Source of the DNA: Deinococcus alpinitundrae
GTDB taxonomy: Bacteria; Deinococcota; Deinococci; Deinococcales; Deinococcaceae
Assembly: GCF_009982895.1 (NCBI RefSeq)
Contig: NZ_WXZL01000015.1
Coordinates: 1-64,000 of the forward strand
Direction: 5' to 3'
Length of the DNA stretch: 64,000 nucleotides
Positions 1 through 8,710 of this stretch are shown piece after piece; within the stretch, counting starts at the first letter, position 1; each line of letters starts with the position of its first letter. The position numbers and the translations under genes were made by a program. Below the pieces are notes generated by a model, which searched no databases, was not told where the DNA came from, and worked only from the letters and a program-made list of their open reading frames with translations.

Positions 1-99
1 CAACACACCGCTTTTGGCTGTGCCTGTCGAGGGACAACAGGGAGATCGACGGTTTTCCCCGTCTACAACAGCCCTAAACCAAAGTTGTCCGGTACTGAG
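1..99 (+). repeat. Structured noncoding repeat, copy A
   Basis: This stretch aligns end to end with 185-282, at roughly three-quarters identity by eye. It contains a small hairpin (TGTC 25-28, loop GAGG, GACA 33-36) and a second possible stem (ACAAC 65-69 with GTTGT 84-88). Both stems have counterparts in copy B with different bases, as expected for conserved RNA or DNA structure. An additional inverted repeat, GTACTGAGCT at 92-101 and AGCTCAGTAC at 139-148, lies at its right edge. Deinococcus genomes are known to carry small noncoding repeats; membership of a named family is not established here. It may start upstream of the window. Confidence 0.6.
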
Positions 100-184
100 C
101 TCTGGCAGCAGTTTTTCTACCACCTCAAAGTCAAGCGCAGCTCAGTACTTGAGATCTTGCAGTTTCGGGTCAGAGCAATTGCTT

Positions 185-282
185 CAACTCACCGCTTTTT
201 GCCGTCCTTGTCGAGGGACAAGAGGGAATTGGCAGTTCTCTCCGTCTAGGACAGCCTCAAACTAAAGTTGTCAGGTGCTGAG
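185..282 (+). repeat. Structured noncoding repeat, copy B
   Basis: Second copy of the 98-base element at 1-99, same orientation, 85 bases downstream. The hairpin here is a perfect 6-bp stem (CTTGTC 207-212, GACAAG 217-222) around the identical GAGG loop. The right-hand end reads AAAGTTGTCAGGTGCTGAG against AAAGTTGTCCGGTACTGAG in copy A. No convincing coding frame runs through either copy. It could be a small noncoding repeat or the remnant ends of an insertion element. Confidence 0.6.
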
Positions 283-793
283 GCCTACAATCACCTATAA
301 ACGCATTTCGATGCAGAGATGTATAAAAAGCTTCGTGACCTCTATTGACTCAAGCAAATATTGCAAGAGAGAAAGCATCGGATGAATCTGGGATCAAGTT
401 TTTTGTGGAGACTTCGGCTACAAAATACGGGGGGTGGCAAAGGCGCATTCATCTTGATACTTATCTTGGAAAGATAGCAGCCTCAACAGTGGAGACGTTT
501 GAGTCGGTGACCAGACAGAGAAGGGCTGCTCGTTTGAGCGATCCTTAAAATGAGAATCAATTACAGCTTTCTGATGACATACCTCATCCTCTTTTCGCGG
601 TTTAAGCGCATCCTCTAAGCTCCATGTTCCCTTTTTATACGAACCAGTGCTGGACTTACAACGCCTTCTCAACCGTCTTCTTCACTTCCTTCCCCATTCT
701 CTGGAGAATTCAACGTTTAATCGGCAGATCTCTTCTGGAGAGGTCGTGCCTGATCGGCGCTCGGGTTGATTGCTCAGCACTTGTTGGTAGGTC
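283..793. other. AT-richer intergenic stretch, no supported gene
   Basis: About 510 bases between the repeats and the FRG gene with visibly lower GC than the rest of the window. Short open frames exist on both strands (for example TTG at 345 to 548 on plus, and 418-672 on minus), but none has a ribosome binding site, recognisable motif or Deinococcus-like codon usage. I see no transposase. The composition fits accessory or horizontally acquired DNA. Confidence 0.5.
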
Positions 794-1684
794 ATGATGC
801 GTCACTTGAGGCCCACCACTTGGATGGCTCTTCTCGATACTTTGCAGCAAGACAGCTGGAATCCTGAACTGAGGCGCTATCGCTCGCCTTACGTCTTTCG
901 GGGACAGGGCAGACTGGCACCCTTGACTACCTCTCTCCAGCGGCTCTCGTCGCAGCCGCGTGAGATTGAGCGCCACCTCGTACGGGCCTTTCGAAAGTAC
1001 GCCATGGTCAACGTGATGCCGCAAGATCAGCACTGGTCGTGGCTCACGCTCGGCCAGCACCATGGGTTGCCGACCCGGCTGTTGGACTGGTCGTATTCCC
1101 CACTCGTCGCGTTGCATTTCGCCACCAGTAATGAGCACCAGTACGACGAGGACGGCGTCATTTGGATGCTCGATACGGCGAAGACCAACGCACGGCTTCC
1201 CGAGCAGCTCCAGATCATGCTGCGTCAGGAGGGCAGCAGCGTGTTCACGACCGACATGCTGACGACGCTTAGCCACGCACGCCCACAAGACGGTAGCCTG
1301 CCTTTCGATGCCGAGACTGGCTGGCTCGAGCAATTGGAGCAGGCACAGGGCGCACCTTTTCTTGTTTTGCTGGAACCCCCATCCATTGATCAACGGATTG
1401 TGCAGCAGTCGGCCCTGTTTGCCTTCCTGTCCAATCCTGAAACGCTGCTCGAGGAGTAGCTGCATGCTCCTCCAGCAGCAGCCCAGCGGATTGTGATCGC
1501 TCGGGAACTGAAGTGGGAGATTCGGGACCGTCTGGATCAAATCAGTATTAACGAGCGCACGCTCTTTCCCGATCTGAGCGGCCTGAGTCAATGGCTGCGG
1601 CGCTATTATCAGCAGCGCCCCGAGAACAGCGCTGAAAGTGCTGAACGGCTCACACCGGAAGAGGAGCGCAATCAGCAGCGTTAG
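794..1684 (+). pseudogene. FRG-domain protein interrupted by in-frame amber codon
   Basis: The frame opened by ATG 794 encodes an FRG domain: FRGQ at residues 35-38, QHHGLPTRLLDWS at 88-100 and SPLVALHFA at 102-110 are the family signature. A TAG at 1457-1459 ends it after 221 residues, yet the same frame continues open for 74 more codons to TAG 1682-1684. That stretch contains LKWEIRDRLDQ and LFPDLSGLSQWLRRYY, which is the normal C-terminal part of FRG proteins. The intact protein would be about 296 residues. The stop therefore cuts the gene internally: nonsense mutation, sequencing error, or readthrough. FRG domains occur in uncharacterised, often mobile or defence-associated proteins; the biochemical role is unknown. 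The gene sits next to repeats in AT-richer DNA, consistent with acquisition. Confidence 0.8.
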
Positions 1685-1772
1685 CCGAACTGTTGTTCCT
1701 GAAGCCCAGTGGAGAGCTGTCTGCCTTCTTGGCTTACGCCTCACACGAACGGGTGCGGCTTCCCTTCGCTTC

Positions 1773-1778
1773 TACAAT
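1773..1778 (+). promoter_or_regulatory. Leaderless -10 element (TACAAT)
   Basis: TACAAT lies 6 bases before ATG 1785 and there is no Shine-Dalgarno, matching the leaderless promoter layout seen repeatedly in this window. No convincing -35 is visible. Confidence 0.6.
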
Positions 1779-1784
1779 TAGTGC

Positions 1785-2966
1785 ATGCTTCTGGTGCCCT
1801 CGACCCTGCCGCTGCTCTGGCTCACCGGCCTTTTCTCTCTTCTCCTCCTGGGCAGCGGCGCGTGGCTGGTGTGGGAGTGGTACGACAACTGGGCTATTCA
1901 CCTACCCACCAATCCCCGGTACCTGATCTGGGGCATTGTGCTGCTCGTCACGGCTTTCCTAGGGAGGCCACTCATAACCCTTCTAGTCGGACGTAGATCT
2001 CGGCCCGGCGAGGCGCACATGAAACCGCTGACAGGCGGCACGGTTCACCGGGTCGTGCGACCAGACGGAACGCAACTGCACGTCGAATCGTTCGGTCCAG
2101 TGCAGGCCCCGGTTCTGCTCTTCACGCACGGCTGGGGGTTGAGCAGCGCCGAGTGGTGCTATGCATGTCAGCACTTGAGTGAGCGTTACCGACTGCTCGT
2201 CTGGGATTTGCGGGGTCTTGGCCAGTCGGCAGGGCCGCACGATCACCAGTATGGTCTTGACCGGATGGCGGGCGATCTGAACGCTGTGCTGGCGCTAGCC
2301 GATGGGCAGCCGGTTCTGTTGTGCGGACACAGCATCGGTGGAATGACCACGCTGACGTTCTGCGGCCTGTACCCGGAGGTCCTGGCTGCCCAGGTGGCGG
2401 GTTTGATCCTGACACAGACCACGTTCACCAATCCAGTTCAGACCGCGTTGGGCGCGCCTCTGAACCGTGTTTTGCAAGAACCACTGCTTCGTCCCCTGTG
2501 CCACTTGACCATCTGGCTCTCACCCCTGGTCCGGGTGATGAGCGCCCTGAGCCTTCTGAACGGAAGTCTGACCTTGGCCAACCACCTTCTCCAATTCAAA
2601 GGTCAGGAAACCCGGCAGCAGCTCGGGTTCACCACCGCCCTTCTCTTGTGGGCCAACCCGGCGGTGGTGGCCCGTGGCATGCTTGGGATGCTGGAATATG
2701 AGGCCAGAGCCGTCTTGCCGGTGATCCCTGTTCCGACCCTGGTAATCGCTGCCTCGTCTGACCGGGCAACCCTCCCAGCGGCGTCAGCGTACCTTAAAGC
2801 GCACATCCCAGGCGCTGAACAGGTCATGCTCAGCCCGGCAGGCCACATGGGGCTGATTGAACACCATGAAGTCTGGGCGAGCGCTGTTGACGATTTTGCC
2901 ATGCGGTGCTTTGGGTCGGTAGCCTCCCAAAACGCTGCTGGAGGTCAACGCTTCTCGAAACGCTGA
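1785..2966 (+). CDS. Membrane-anchored alpha/beta hydrolase
   Basis: 393 residues. Two hydrophobic segments (about 8-30 and 46-68) precede an alpha/beta-hydrolase fold. Visible catalytic features are the oxyanion-hole motif HGWG (115-118), nucleophile elbow GHSIGG with Ser183, Asp326 in SSDRAT and His354 in PAGHMG, so the Ser-Asp-His triad is complete. The N-terminal membrane anchor is longer than in the usual soluble family members of about 280 residues, so the enzyme probably sits on the cytoplasmic membrane. Substrate cannot be inferred; esterase, lipase or haloperoxidase-like activities are all possible. The start is fixed by a TACAAT hexamer 6 bases upstream. It stands alone, between the FRG gene and a 500-base gap. 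Confidence 0.82.
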   Translation: MLLVPSTLPLLWLTGLFSLLLLGSGAWLVWEWYDNWAIHLPTNPRYLIWGIVLLVTAFLGRPLITLLVGRRSRPGEAHMKPLTGGTVHRVVRPDGTQLHVESFGPVQAPVLLFTHGWGLSSAEWCYACQHLSERYRLLVWDLRGLGQSAGPHDHQYGLDRMAGDLNAVLALADGQPVLLCGHSIGGMTTLTFCGLYPEVLAAQVAGLILTQTTFTNPVQTALGAPLNRVLQEPLLRPLCHLTIWLSPLVRVMSALSLLNGSLTLANHLLQFKGQETRQQLGFTTALLLWANPAVVARGMLGMLEYEARAVLPVIPVPTLVIAASSDRATLPAASAYLKAHIPGAEQVMLSPAGHMGLIEHHEVWASAVDDFAMRCFGSVASQNAAGGQRFSKR

Positions 2967-3466
2967 CCTGTCAGATCAGCTGAAGAAACAGAGTCGTGGG
3001 CTGGTCCGAAAAATACGTCTGCATCTTGTTGTCCTCGGAAAAGCTCAGATGTGCGGCTTCTGGAACGCGTCCAAGTTTCATCTCAGAGCGCATCCCGGAC
3101 GGGTGGTGGCCCGGTGGGGAGAGGAACGAGGCGTCTCATACGCTTTGCGTCCGATCCGTTCTACACATGGAACCCCAACATGTTTAGAACTCATGCTCCA
3201 GAAACCGTTTTCTCCTTCTCCCGTTTCTTGCGCACAGGGGCACCCTCGGCGTGAACGCCTGCCCGGATGGATGCCACTCCTACTGTATGGGACCTGCCCG
3301 CTAATCGGGTCAACAGGTTATTGCAACGCTGATTGACCGAAATCCATATCACACCCTGGCCGACACGCCGGAAAGCAGCCCAAGCCATCTGCGGAACGCG
3401 CTGCGGCCCGGTCACGGCTTGGCCTGAGAGACCTATGGGATCATGTCCATCACCTGGACTTACCCC
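2967..3466. other. Intergenic stretch without supported gene
   Basis: Five hundred bases between the hydrolase and the small minus-strand gene ending at 3467. Several short frames are open on both strands, but none shows a ribosome binding site, a -10/start pair or a recognisable motif. No repeat or terminator stands out. Confidence 0.5.
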
Positions 3467-3694
3467 TTACCCGGCTAAAGACGGCCTCCAACTGACCTGG
3501 ACGGCGTTCAGGTAGGTGGTCTCCACCCAGCTCACGCGTCCGCGAGGCGTTTGAAGAGTGCCCCGCAGCGCTGCCTCGAAGGCCGCATCGGAAAGTGGAT
3601 AGGCAGCCTCGACAGCCTGCATGTCCAGCAGCTCGCAGGCATTCTCCGGCCACACGATCTGGCCCTGTTCGTTGATGCAGATCGGCAGTTTCAT
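3467..3694 (-). CDS. Small hypothetical protein (75 aa)
   Basis: Reading begins MKLPICINEQGQIVWPENA and runs 75 residues. ATG 3692-3694 was chosen over the upstream in-frame start because GGAGGA lies 8 bases before it, a strong Shine-Dalgarno. The protein is small, acidic to neutral, with no signal peptide or membrane segment; two cysteines are present (C6 and C20), not in a metal-binding pattern. I do not recognise the family. It is the last gene of a possible minus-strand run truA, 44-residue gene, this gene. Function unknown. Confidence 0.6.
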   Translation of the reverse strand: MKLPICINEQGQIVWPENACELLDMQAVEAAYPLSDAAFEAALRGTLQTPRGRVSWVETTYLNAVQVSWRPSLAG

Positions 3695-3747
3695 AGCTTC
3701 ATCCTCCCGTACGCAGTAGCGGCAGGAACACGTACACACCGTGTAGT

Positions 3748-3882
3748 TCACGCCCTGGCCCCTGGCGGCTCCGCGCACCCGCTCGTGGATGTGGCGCGTT
3801 CCCTGGCCCGGTCCATCAGCACGGTGTCCATCCCCACCAGGCCCACCAGCGTGCGCTTCAGGCGCTTTTCCTTCTGCACCAT
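3748..3882 (-). CDS. Possible small basic protein downstream of truA
   Basis: A 44-residue frame (MVQKEKRLKRTLVGLVGMD...) starts 17 bases after the truA stop, on the same strand. The N-terminus is strongly basic and is followed by a short hydrophobic stretch, VGLVGMDTVLM. An AAAGG-type sequence lies about 9 bases upstream. It is short, and its reality rests only on position and start context. No family recognised. Confidence 0.35.
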   Translation of the reverse strand: MVQKEKRLKRTLVGLVGMDTVLMDRARERATSTSGCAEPPGARA

Positions 3883-3898
3883 GTTGAGGTTGCCTTTT

Positions 3899-4735
3899 CT
3901 ATCCCCCGCTTCTGTGCTGGCGGCGCTCGCCATACTCAGCCCCGGCAAAATACAATCCGTGCGGCGGCACGTTGGCCCCGGCCTGCGCCCGCTGACGGGA
4001 TGCCAGGATCGCGGCGACCTGCGCGGGATCGAGGCGGCCCTCGCCCACTTTCAGCAAGGTGCCCACCAGCCCGCGGACCATGTGGCGCAGAAAACTCTCG
4101 CCCGCGACGTGAAACTCGGTCAGCTCGCCCATCCGGCGCACGTCAAGCCGCCGCAGATCGCGCACCGTCTGACGCTCCTCCTGGGTGGCGAAGGCGGCGA
4201 AATCGTGGAGGCCAGTCAGCAGCGCAGCGGCCCGGCGCATGGCGTTCAGATCCAGCGGCCCGCTGCGGTGTAGCGCCCGGCCTGCCCACAGCGGGCGGCG
4301 CTGCGGTTCGTTGAGCACCCGGTACACGTATGCCCGCTCTGTGCAGGAAAAGCGGGCGTGAAAACCCGGTGCGGCGGGTTCGATGGCGCTGACGGCCAGA
4401 TCAGGCGGCAGCGAAGCGTTGATGGCGCGGGCGAGCTGCGCCGGGCCGGGCTTGAAACTGCCCAGGCGCACGTCGAGATGCGCGGTCATCGCCTCGGCGT
4501 GAACCCCCGCGTCGGTGCGCCCCGCCGCCACCGGGCGGGCCACTTCGGCTTCACTCCCGACCAGTGGCAAGACAGCGTCCCGCAAGGTGTCCTGAACGCT
4601 GCGCGCGCCGGGTTGCGATTGCCAGCCGACAAACGCCGCGCCGTCCCAGCTCAGGATCAGCCGCCACCTCACGTAGCCTTGCGGCGGACGATAGAAGCGC
4701 GTGGCACCTTCCGCAGCCACCCGTTCATCAAACAC
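3899..4735 (-). CDS. truA: tRNA pseudouridine(38-40) synthase TruA
   Basis: 278 residues. It isomerises uridines 38-40 in the tRNA anticodon arm to pseudouridine. The catalytic motif GRTDAGVHA is at 72-80, with Asp75 as the expected nucleophile; [20 protein letters not shown] near the C-terminus is also typical of TruA. The start is GTG 4733-4735, chosen because TAAAAT stands exactly 6 bases upstream with no Shine-Dalgarno. It is divergent from the LysM/M23 gene, and two small genes follow downstream. Length is normal for the family. Confidence 0.93.
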   Translation of the reverse strand: MFDERVAAEGATRFYRPPQGYVRWRLILSWDGAAFVGWQSQPGARSVQDTLRDAVLPLVGSEAEVARPVAAGRTDAGVHAEAMTAHLDVRLGSFKPGPAQLARAINASLPPDLAVSAIEPAAPGFHARFSCTERAYVYRVLNEPQRRPLWAGRALHRSGPLDLNAMRRAAALLTGLHDFAAFATQEERQTVRDLRRLDVRRMGELTEFHVAGESFLRHMVRGLVGTLLKVGEGRLDPAQVAAILASRQRAQAGANVPPHGLYFAGAEYGERRQHRSGG

Positions 4736-4741
4736 GCCCTG

Positions 4742-4747
4742 ATTTTA
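4742..4747 (-). promoter_or_regulatory. Leaderless -10 element (TAAAAT) of truA
   Basis: TAAAAT on the minus strand with a 6-base spacer to the GTG start of truA; no Shine-Dalgarno is present. Confidence 0.6.
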
Positions 4748-4749
4748 GC

Positions 4750-4766
4750 CACAATAGCCAATTGTG
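4750..4766. promoter_or_regulatory. Inverted repeat between truA and M23 gene
   Basis: CACAAT 4750-4755 and ATTGTG 4761-4766 form a perfect 6-5-6 inverted repeat in the divergent intergenic region, directly behind the truA -10. It could be an operator for either gene, or chance; the left arm might also act as a -10 for the M23 gene. Confidence 0.3.
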
Positions 4767-4789
4767 AAAGCCCCAGCTGTGGAGATACC

Positions 4790-5647
4790 GTGAAGATTCA
4801 GATTCGCTTGCTCTGGCTGTGCCTGCTGCTAGCCTGCCCCGGCGCAGGCGCGGCGGGCAGCTACCGGGTGCAGCCGGGCGACAACCTGACCCTGATCGCC
4901 CGGCGCAGCGGCCTGACGATCGTCCAGCTACGCGCGGCCAATCCGCAGCTACCGGGCCGCGACACCGTGCAAGCGGGCCAACTGCTGCGCCTGCCCGACG
5001 CCCACAAGGCCGCCACCAACCACCGGGTCCGGGCCGGGGAAACGCTCAGCGGCGTCGCGGCCCGCTACCGCCTGAGCCTGGTTCAGTTGCTGCGGGCCAA
5101 TGCGGGCCTGAGCGCCCTGAGACCGCTGCGGGCCGGAAAAGTCCTGTACATTCCGGGCCGCCAAATCGCCGCCTCGGTGGGCAGCGCGGCGGGCCAGCAG
5201 CGGGCCGGCACGCCGGTCATCCGGACAGCCCGGCTGCGCCCGATGGCCCGCGCGGCGGATTCGGGCAGCTGGACCTGGCCGGTGCGCGGCTGGATCAGCA
5301 GCAGCTACGGCGAGCGCAGCCTCGACGGCGACAGCGAGATGCACTATGGCCTCGACATCGTGGTGCCGCCTGGCACGGCGGTACGCGCCACCCGCGCGGG
5401 CCGGGTCGTCGAATCACGCGCCGACTTTGCGCGCGGCTGGGGCTGGACCATCATCGTGGACCACGGCGACGGCTGGCAGACCCGCTACGCCCACCTCAGC
5501 CGCAATCTGGCCCGCGTGGGCGACACGGTGGTGCGCGGCCAGAGAATCGGCCTCAGCGGCAGCAGCGGGCGCTCCACCGGGCCGCACCTGCATTTCGGCA
5601 CCTACCTGAGTGGCGTGCCCAAAAATCCGCTGTCGCTACTGGACTGA
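4790..5647 (+). CDS. Secreted LysM / M23-family peptidoglycan peptidase
   Basis: 285 residues. A signal peptide (about 1-22, hydrophobic core LLWLCLLLACPGAG) is followed by two LysM peptidoglycan-binding domains (about 24-68 and 78-122), a linker and a C-terminal M23 zinc peptidase domain (about 165-283). His185 and Asp189 in HYGLD and the HLH at 266-268 supply the expected zinc ligands and catalytic histidine, so it should be active. It likely cleaves cell-wall peptide cross-bridges. GTG 4790 was selected because GGAG lies 6 bases upstream and the signal peptide begins there. It is divergent from truA and upstream of lipB. Confidence 0.88.
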   Translation: MKIQIRLLWLCLLLACPGAGAAGSYRVQPGDNLTLIARRSGLTIVQLRAANPQLPGRDTVQAGQLLRLPDAHKAATNHRVRAGETLSGVAARYRLSLVQLLRANAGLSALRPLRAGKVLYIPGRQIAASVGSAAGQQRAGTPVIRTARLRPMARAADSGSWTWPVRGWISSSYGERSLDGDSEMHYGLDIVVPPGTAVRATRAGRVVESRADFARGWGWTIIVDHGDGWQTRYAHLSRNLARVGDTVVRGQRIGLSGSSGRSTGPHLHFGTYLSGVPKNPLSLLD

Positions 5648-5761
5648 ATGTATGACGGCCTGTGCGGCTGCGCCGCACCGACTCCCGGCACTGACACATT
5701 CGAGTGGTCAATCCGGGGGGAAACCGTGTGCTTTCAACCTTCGGCTAGAGGCCGCCCAGCG

Positions 5762-5767
5762 TACACT
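5762..5767 (+). promoter_or_regulatory. Leaderless -10 element (TACACT) of lipB
   Basis: TACACT ends 6 bases before ATG 5774 with no Shine-Dalgarno between, which fixes the lipB start downstream of a longer open frame. Confidence 0.65.
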
Positions 5768-5773
5768 GCGGGC

Positions 5774-6525
5774 ATGACGGGCGCACAGCACTTCCAGGTG
5801 ATCGACCTCGGGCTGATCGCCTACCAGGCCGCCTGGGATGCCCAGAAGGCGCACCATGCCCGGGTCGCAGCGGGCGGGCTGCCCACCCTGCTGCTGGCCG
5901 AACACCCCGCCGTGCTAACGCTGGGGCGCAAGGCGGTTTCGGGCGACAATATCGTCGTGACCCGCGACTACCTGGCCGCTCAGCAGATCGGGGTCTACGA
6001 GATCGAGCGCGGCGGCGACGTAACCTACCACGGCCCCGGCCAGCTGGTGATGTACGCCATTTTCCCGGTGGGGCGCAAGGTCCGCGACTTCCTGAGACTC
6101 CTCGAAACCGCCACCCTCGGGGCACTGGCGGCGCTAGAGCTGCGCGACGCCCGCCCCAATCCCGGTTACGCGGGCATTTACGTGCCGGACCGGGATGTGA
6201 ACGGCCTGGCACGCCACCAGAAAATCGCCAGCATCGGCGTGGCGATCAAGCGGCACGTGGCGCTGCACGGCGTCGGGCTGAATGTCAGCACCAACCTCGA
6301 CCACTTCGACCTGATCGTGCCATGCGGTTTGACCGACACCCAGATGACCAGCGTCGAGCGCGAGTACGACCTGCGAGGCCTGGGCGAAGTGCCCAGCATG
6401 GACACGGTGAAAGATGTAGTGGCTGAGGCGTTTGCCGCCACCTTCCGAGACTACGACTGGACCCTGCCCGCCCTACCCTTTTCACCCCTTCCCCCCCAAC
6501 CCACGCCGAGCACCGGAGGCCCCGC

Positions 6526-6529
<4 letters not shown>
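5774..6529 (+). CDS. lipB: Lipoyl(octanoyl) transferase LipB
   Basis: 251 residues. It transfers octanoate from octanoyl-ACP to the lipoyl domains of 2-oxoacid dehydrogenases and glycine cleavage protein [13 protein letters not shown] (79-90), Lys150 in KIASIG and Cys184 in VPCGLTD are the substrate-binding and catalytic residues of the family. The start follows a TACACT hexamer by 6 bases. The C-terminus is a short Pro-rich tail. The stop overlaps the lipA start (ATGA), so the two consecutive steps of lipoate synthesis are translationally coupled. Confidence 0.94.
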
Positions 6530-7515
<986 letters not shown>

Positions 7516-7529
7516 GTGCCAGAAACCAA

Positions 7530-7558
7530 AAAATGCCCCCGCGATGTGCGGGGGTTTT
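7530..7558. terminator. Bidirectional terminator between lipA and 107-aa gene
   Basis: CCCCCGC 7536-7542 pairs with GCGGGGG 7548-7554 over a 5-base loop and is followed by TTTT on plus. On minus the same hairpin is followed by a T run (the AAAAAA preceding it), so it can serve both convergent genes. Confidence 0.85.
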
Positions 7559-7579
7559 CTGCTGAACTGCTCAAGCTGT

Positions 7580-7903
7580 TTACAGGCTGTTGCCCGCCTG
7601 CTGGAGAGCCTCGGCCAGTTCTTCGAGCTGCTTCTGAGTGTTGCCTTCCACGTGGGCAGCGGCCCGTCCGGTTTCCTCGCCCAGTTTGGTCAGCAGGTCC
7701 TTGATCTTGGCCGCGTCGGGAGCGCCGCCTTCGAGCTGGTGCTGGAGGGAGACCAGGTTGGCGTGAATGGTCTTGGCTCCGCGCCAGTCGGCACTCTCCA
7801 GGTCGCCAATCCAGCGCCCGATGAGTTCCGCGCCGCGCTGGGGAGCCAGGTCCGTGAGGTTGCCCTGAAGGGCAGTGATGGTCGGCTGAATTCGGGTGGG
7901 CAT
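7580..7903 (-). CDS. Conserved-looking helical protein (107 aa)
   Basis: 107 residues, predicted almost wholly helical with heptad-like leucines (KIKDLLTKLGEETGRAA, QLEELAEALQQAG). There is no signal peptide, membrane segment or cysteine. ATG 7901-7903 is preceded by AGGAGG at ideal spacing, so it is a well-translated monocistronic gene, ending at the shared terminator with lipA. It resembles small helical-bundle proteins of unknown function; I do not recognise a named family. Confidence 0.72.
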   Translation of the reverse strand: MPTRIQPTITALQGNLTDLAPQRGAELIGRWIGDLESADWRGAKTIHANLVSLQHQLEGGAPDAAKIKDLLTKLGEETGRAAAHVEGNTQKQLEELAEALQQAGNSL

Positions 7904-8045
7904 AATCGTTTCCTCCTGATCGGGTCTGAGCTACTTTTCGCTTCAGGCGTCATCTTCCGGGAGGGCGACCCGCTGCACTGCACGCGCCGACGCTTTTTTA
8001 AGCGGGCTTCAAGCCTCTCCCAAGTCCCGTTTACCTGACGGCCGG

Positions 8046-8603
8046 TCACTCCTGCTGCCGCCGTCCGAAGACGCCGCTTTCCGGTCTCGCTCGCCAGGCT
8101 GCCAGAATCTTCGCCGCGTTCTCTTCCGGTACGCCCAGCGACTCCACCTCGAAGTCGTAGCTGCTGAACGTATGCACCCGCTCAAAGTCGGCACGGGCGT
8201 CGCCGATGCGCCGATCTCCCCGCTCCCGCTCGCGCCGCTCCAGTTCTGGCAAGGGGCAATGCACGCCCACGAAAAACACGTCGAAGGGGGCCAGGAGCCG
8301 CATCAGCTCCCCGAGGGTTTCCGTCTCTTCCAGCACATAATCGACCACCAAATTGTTGCCCGCGGCAGCGAAGGCAGCCAGCGCGCGGTGGTAGCCATCG
8401 AACAATCTGGGGCGCTGCCGCGACCACCCGAAGGCTTCCAGGCCGGGGCGCCTGGGCACGACTTCCTTATTGAACAGCAGCAGATCGAGCGCGAAGTACA
8501 AAAAAGGCTCGGGCAATTGGGCTTGCAGGCAGCGGCAGAGGGTGGACTTTCCGGCACTCGACGCGCCATTGAGCAGAATGATCCGGCTAATCGGCGCGGG
8601 CAT
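8046..8603 (-). CDS. Chloramphenicol phosphotransferase-like P-loop kinase
   Basis: 185 residues from ATG 8601-8603. The Walker A motif GASSAGKS is at 13-20, followed by a CPT-like layout including YFALDLLLF and a DVFFVGVHCPLPELERRERERGD-type strand and helix (split here as VHCPLPELERRERE). CPT family enzymes phosphorylate small hydroxylated substrates; chloramphenicol resistance is one known case but cannot be assumed here. The length matches the family's ~180 residues. A longer in-frame start exists at 8807, but it would overlap the divergent protease gene, so it was not chosen. No clear Shine-Dalgarno precedes 8603. Confidence 0.72.
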   Translation of the reverse strand: MPAPISRIILLNGASSAGKSTLCRCLQAQLPEPFLYFALDLLLFNKEVVPRRPGLEAFGWSRQRPRLFDGYHRALAAFAAAGNNLVVDYVLEETETLGELMRLLAPFDVFFVGVHCPLPELERRERERGDRRIGDARADFERVHTFSSYDFEVESLGVPEENAAKILAAWRARPESGVFGRRQQE

Positions 8604-8710
8604 GACCGCAGGATAACCGTGCCGCGTGGCGGCCTCGGCCAGCTGGCTCAGCTTCCGCCGGAAACAGGCGCTAAGCTGCTGACACTTCAAGCAGTGGGAC
8701 CGGAGCGGAC

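Noticed and set aside
14..265. 83-codon open frame across the 5' repeats
   Set aside because: It spans both noncoding repeat copies, which explains its internal similarity; no start signal or protein-like composition.
1..282. CRISPR array
   Set aside because: Only two diverged ~98-base copies with an 85-base gap; repeat length, divergence and spacing do not fit CRISPR.
345..548. 67-codon frame from TTG on plus
   Set aside because: No Shine-Dalgarno or -10 at leaderless distance, no recognisable motif, AT-richer noncoding surroundings.
710..1744. 344-codon frame on minus
   Set aside because: Antisense of the FRG gene; the plus strand has the clear protein family, the minus product has none.
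2996..3515. Several 60-95-codon frames on plus and minus
   Set aside because: Mutually overlapping, no ribosome binding site or leaderless -10, no similarity recognised.
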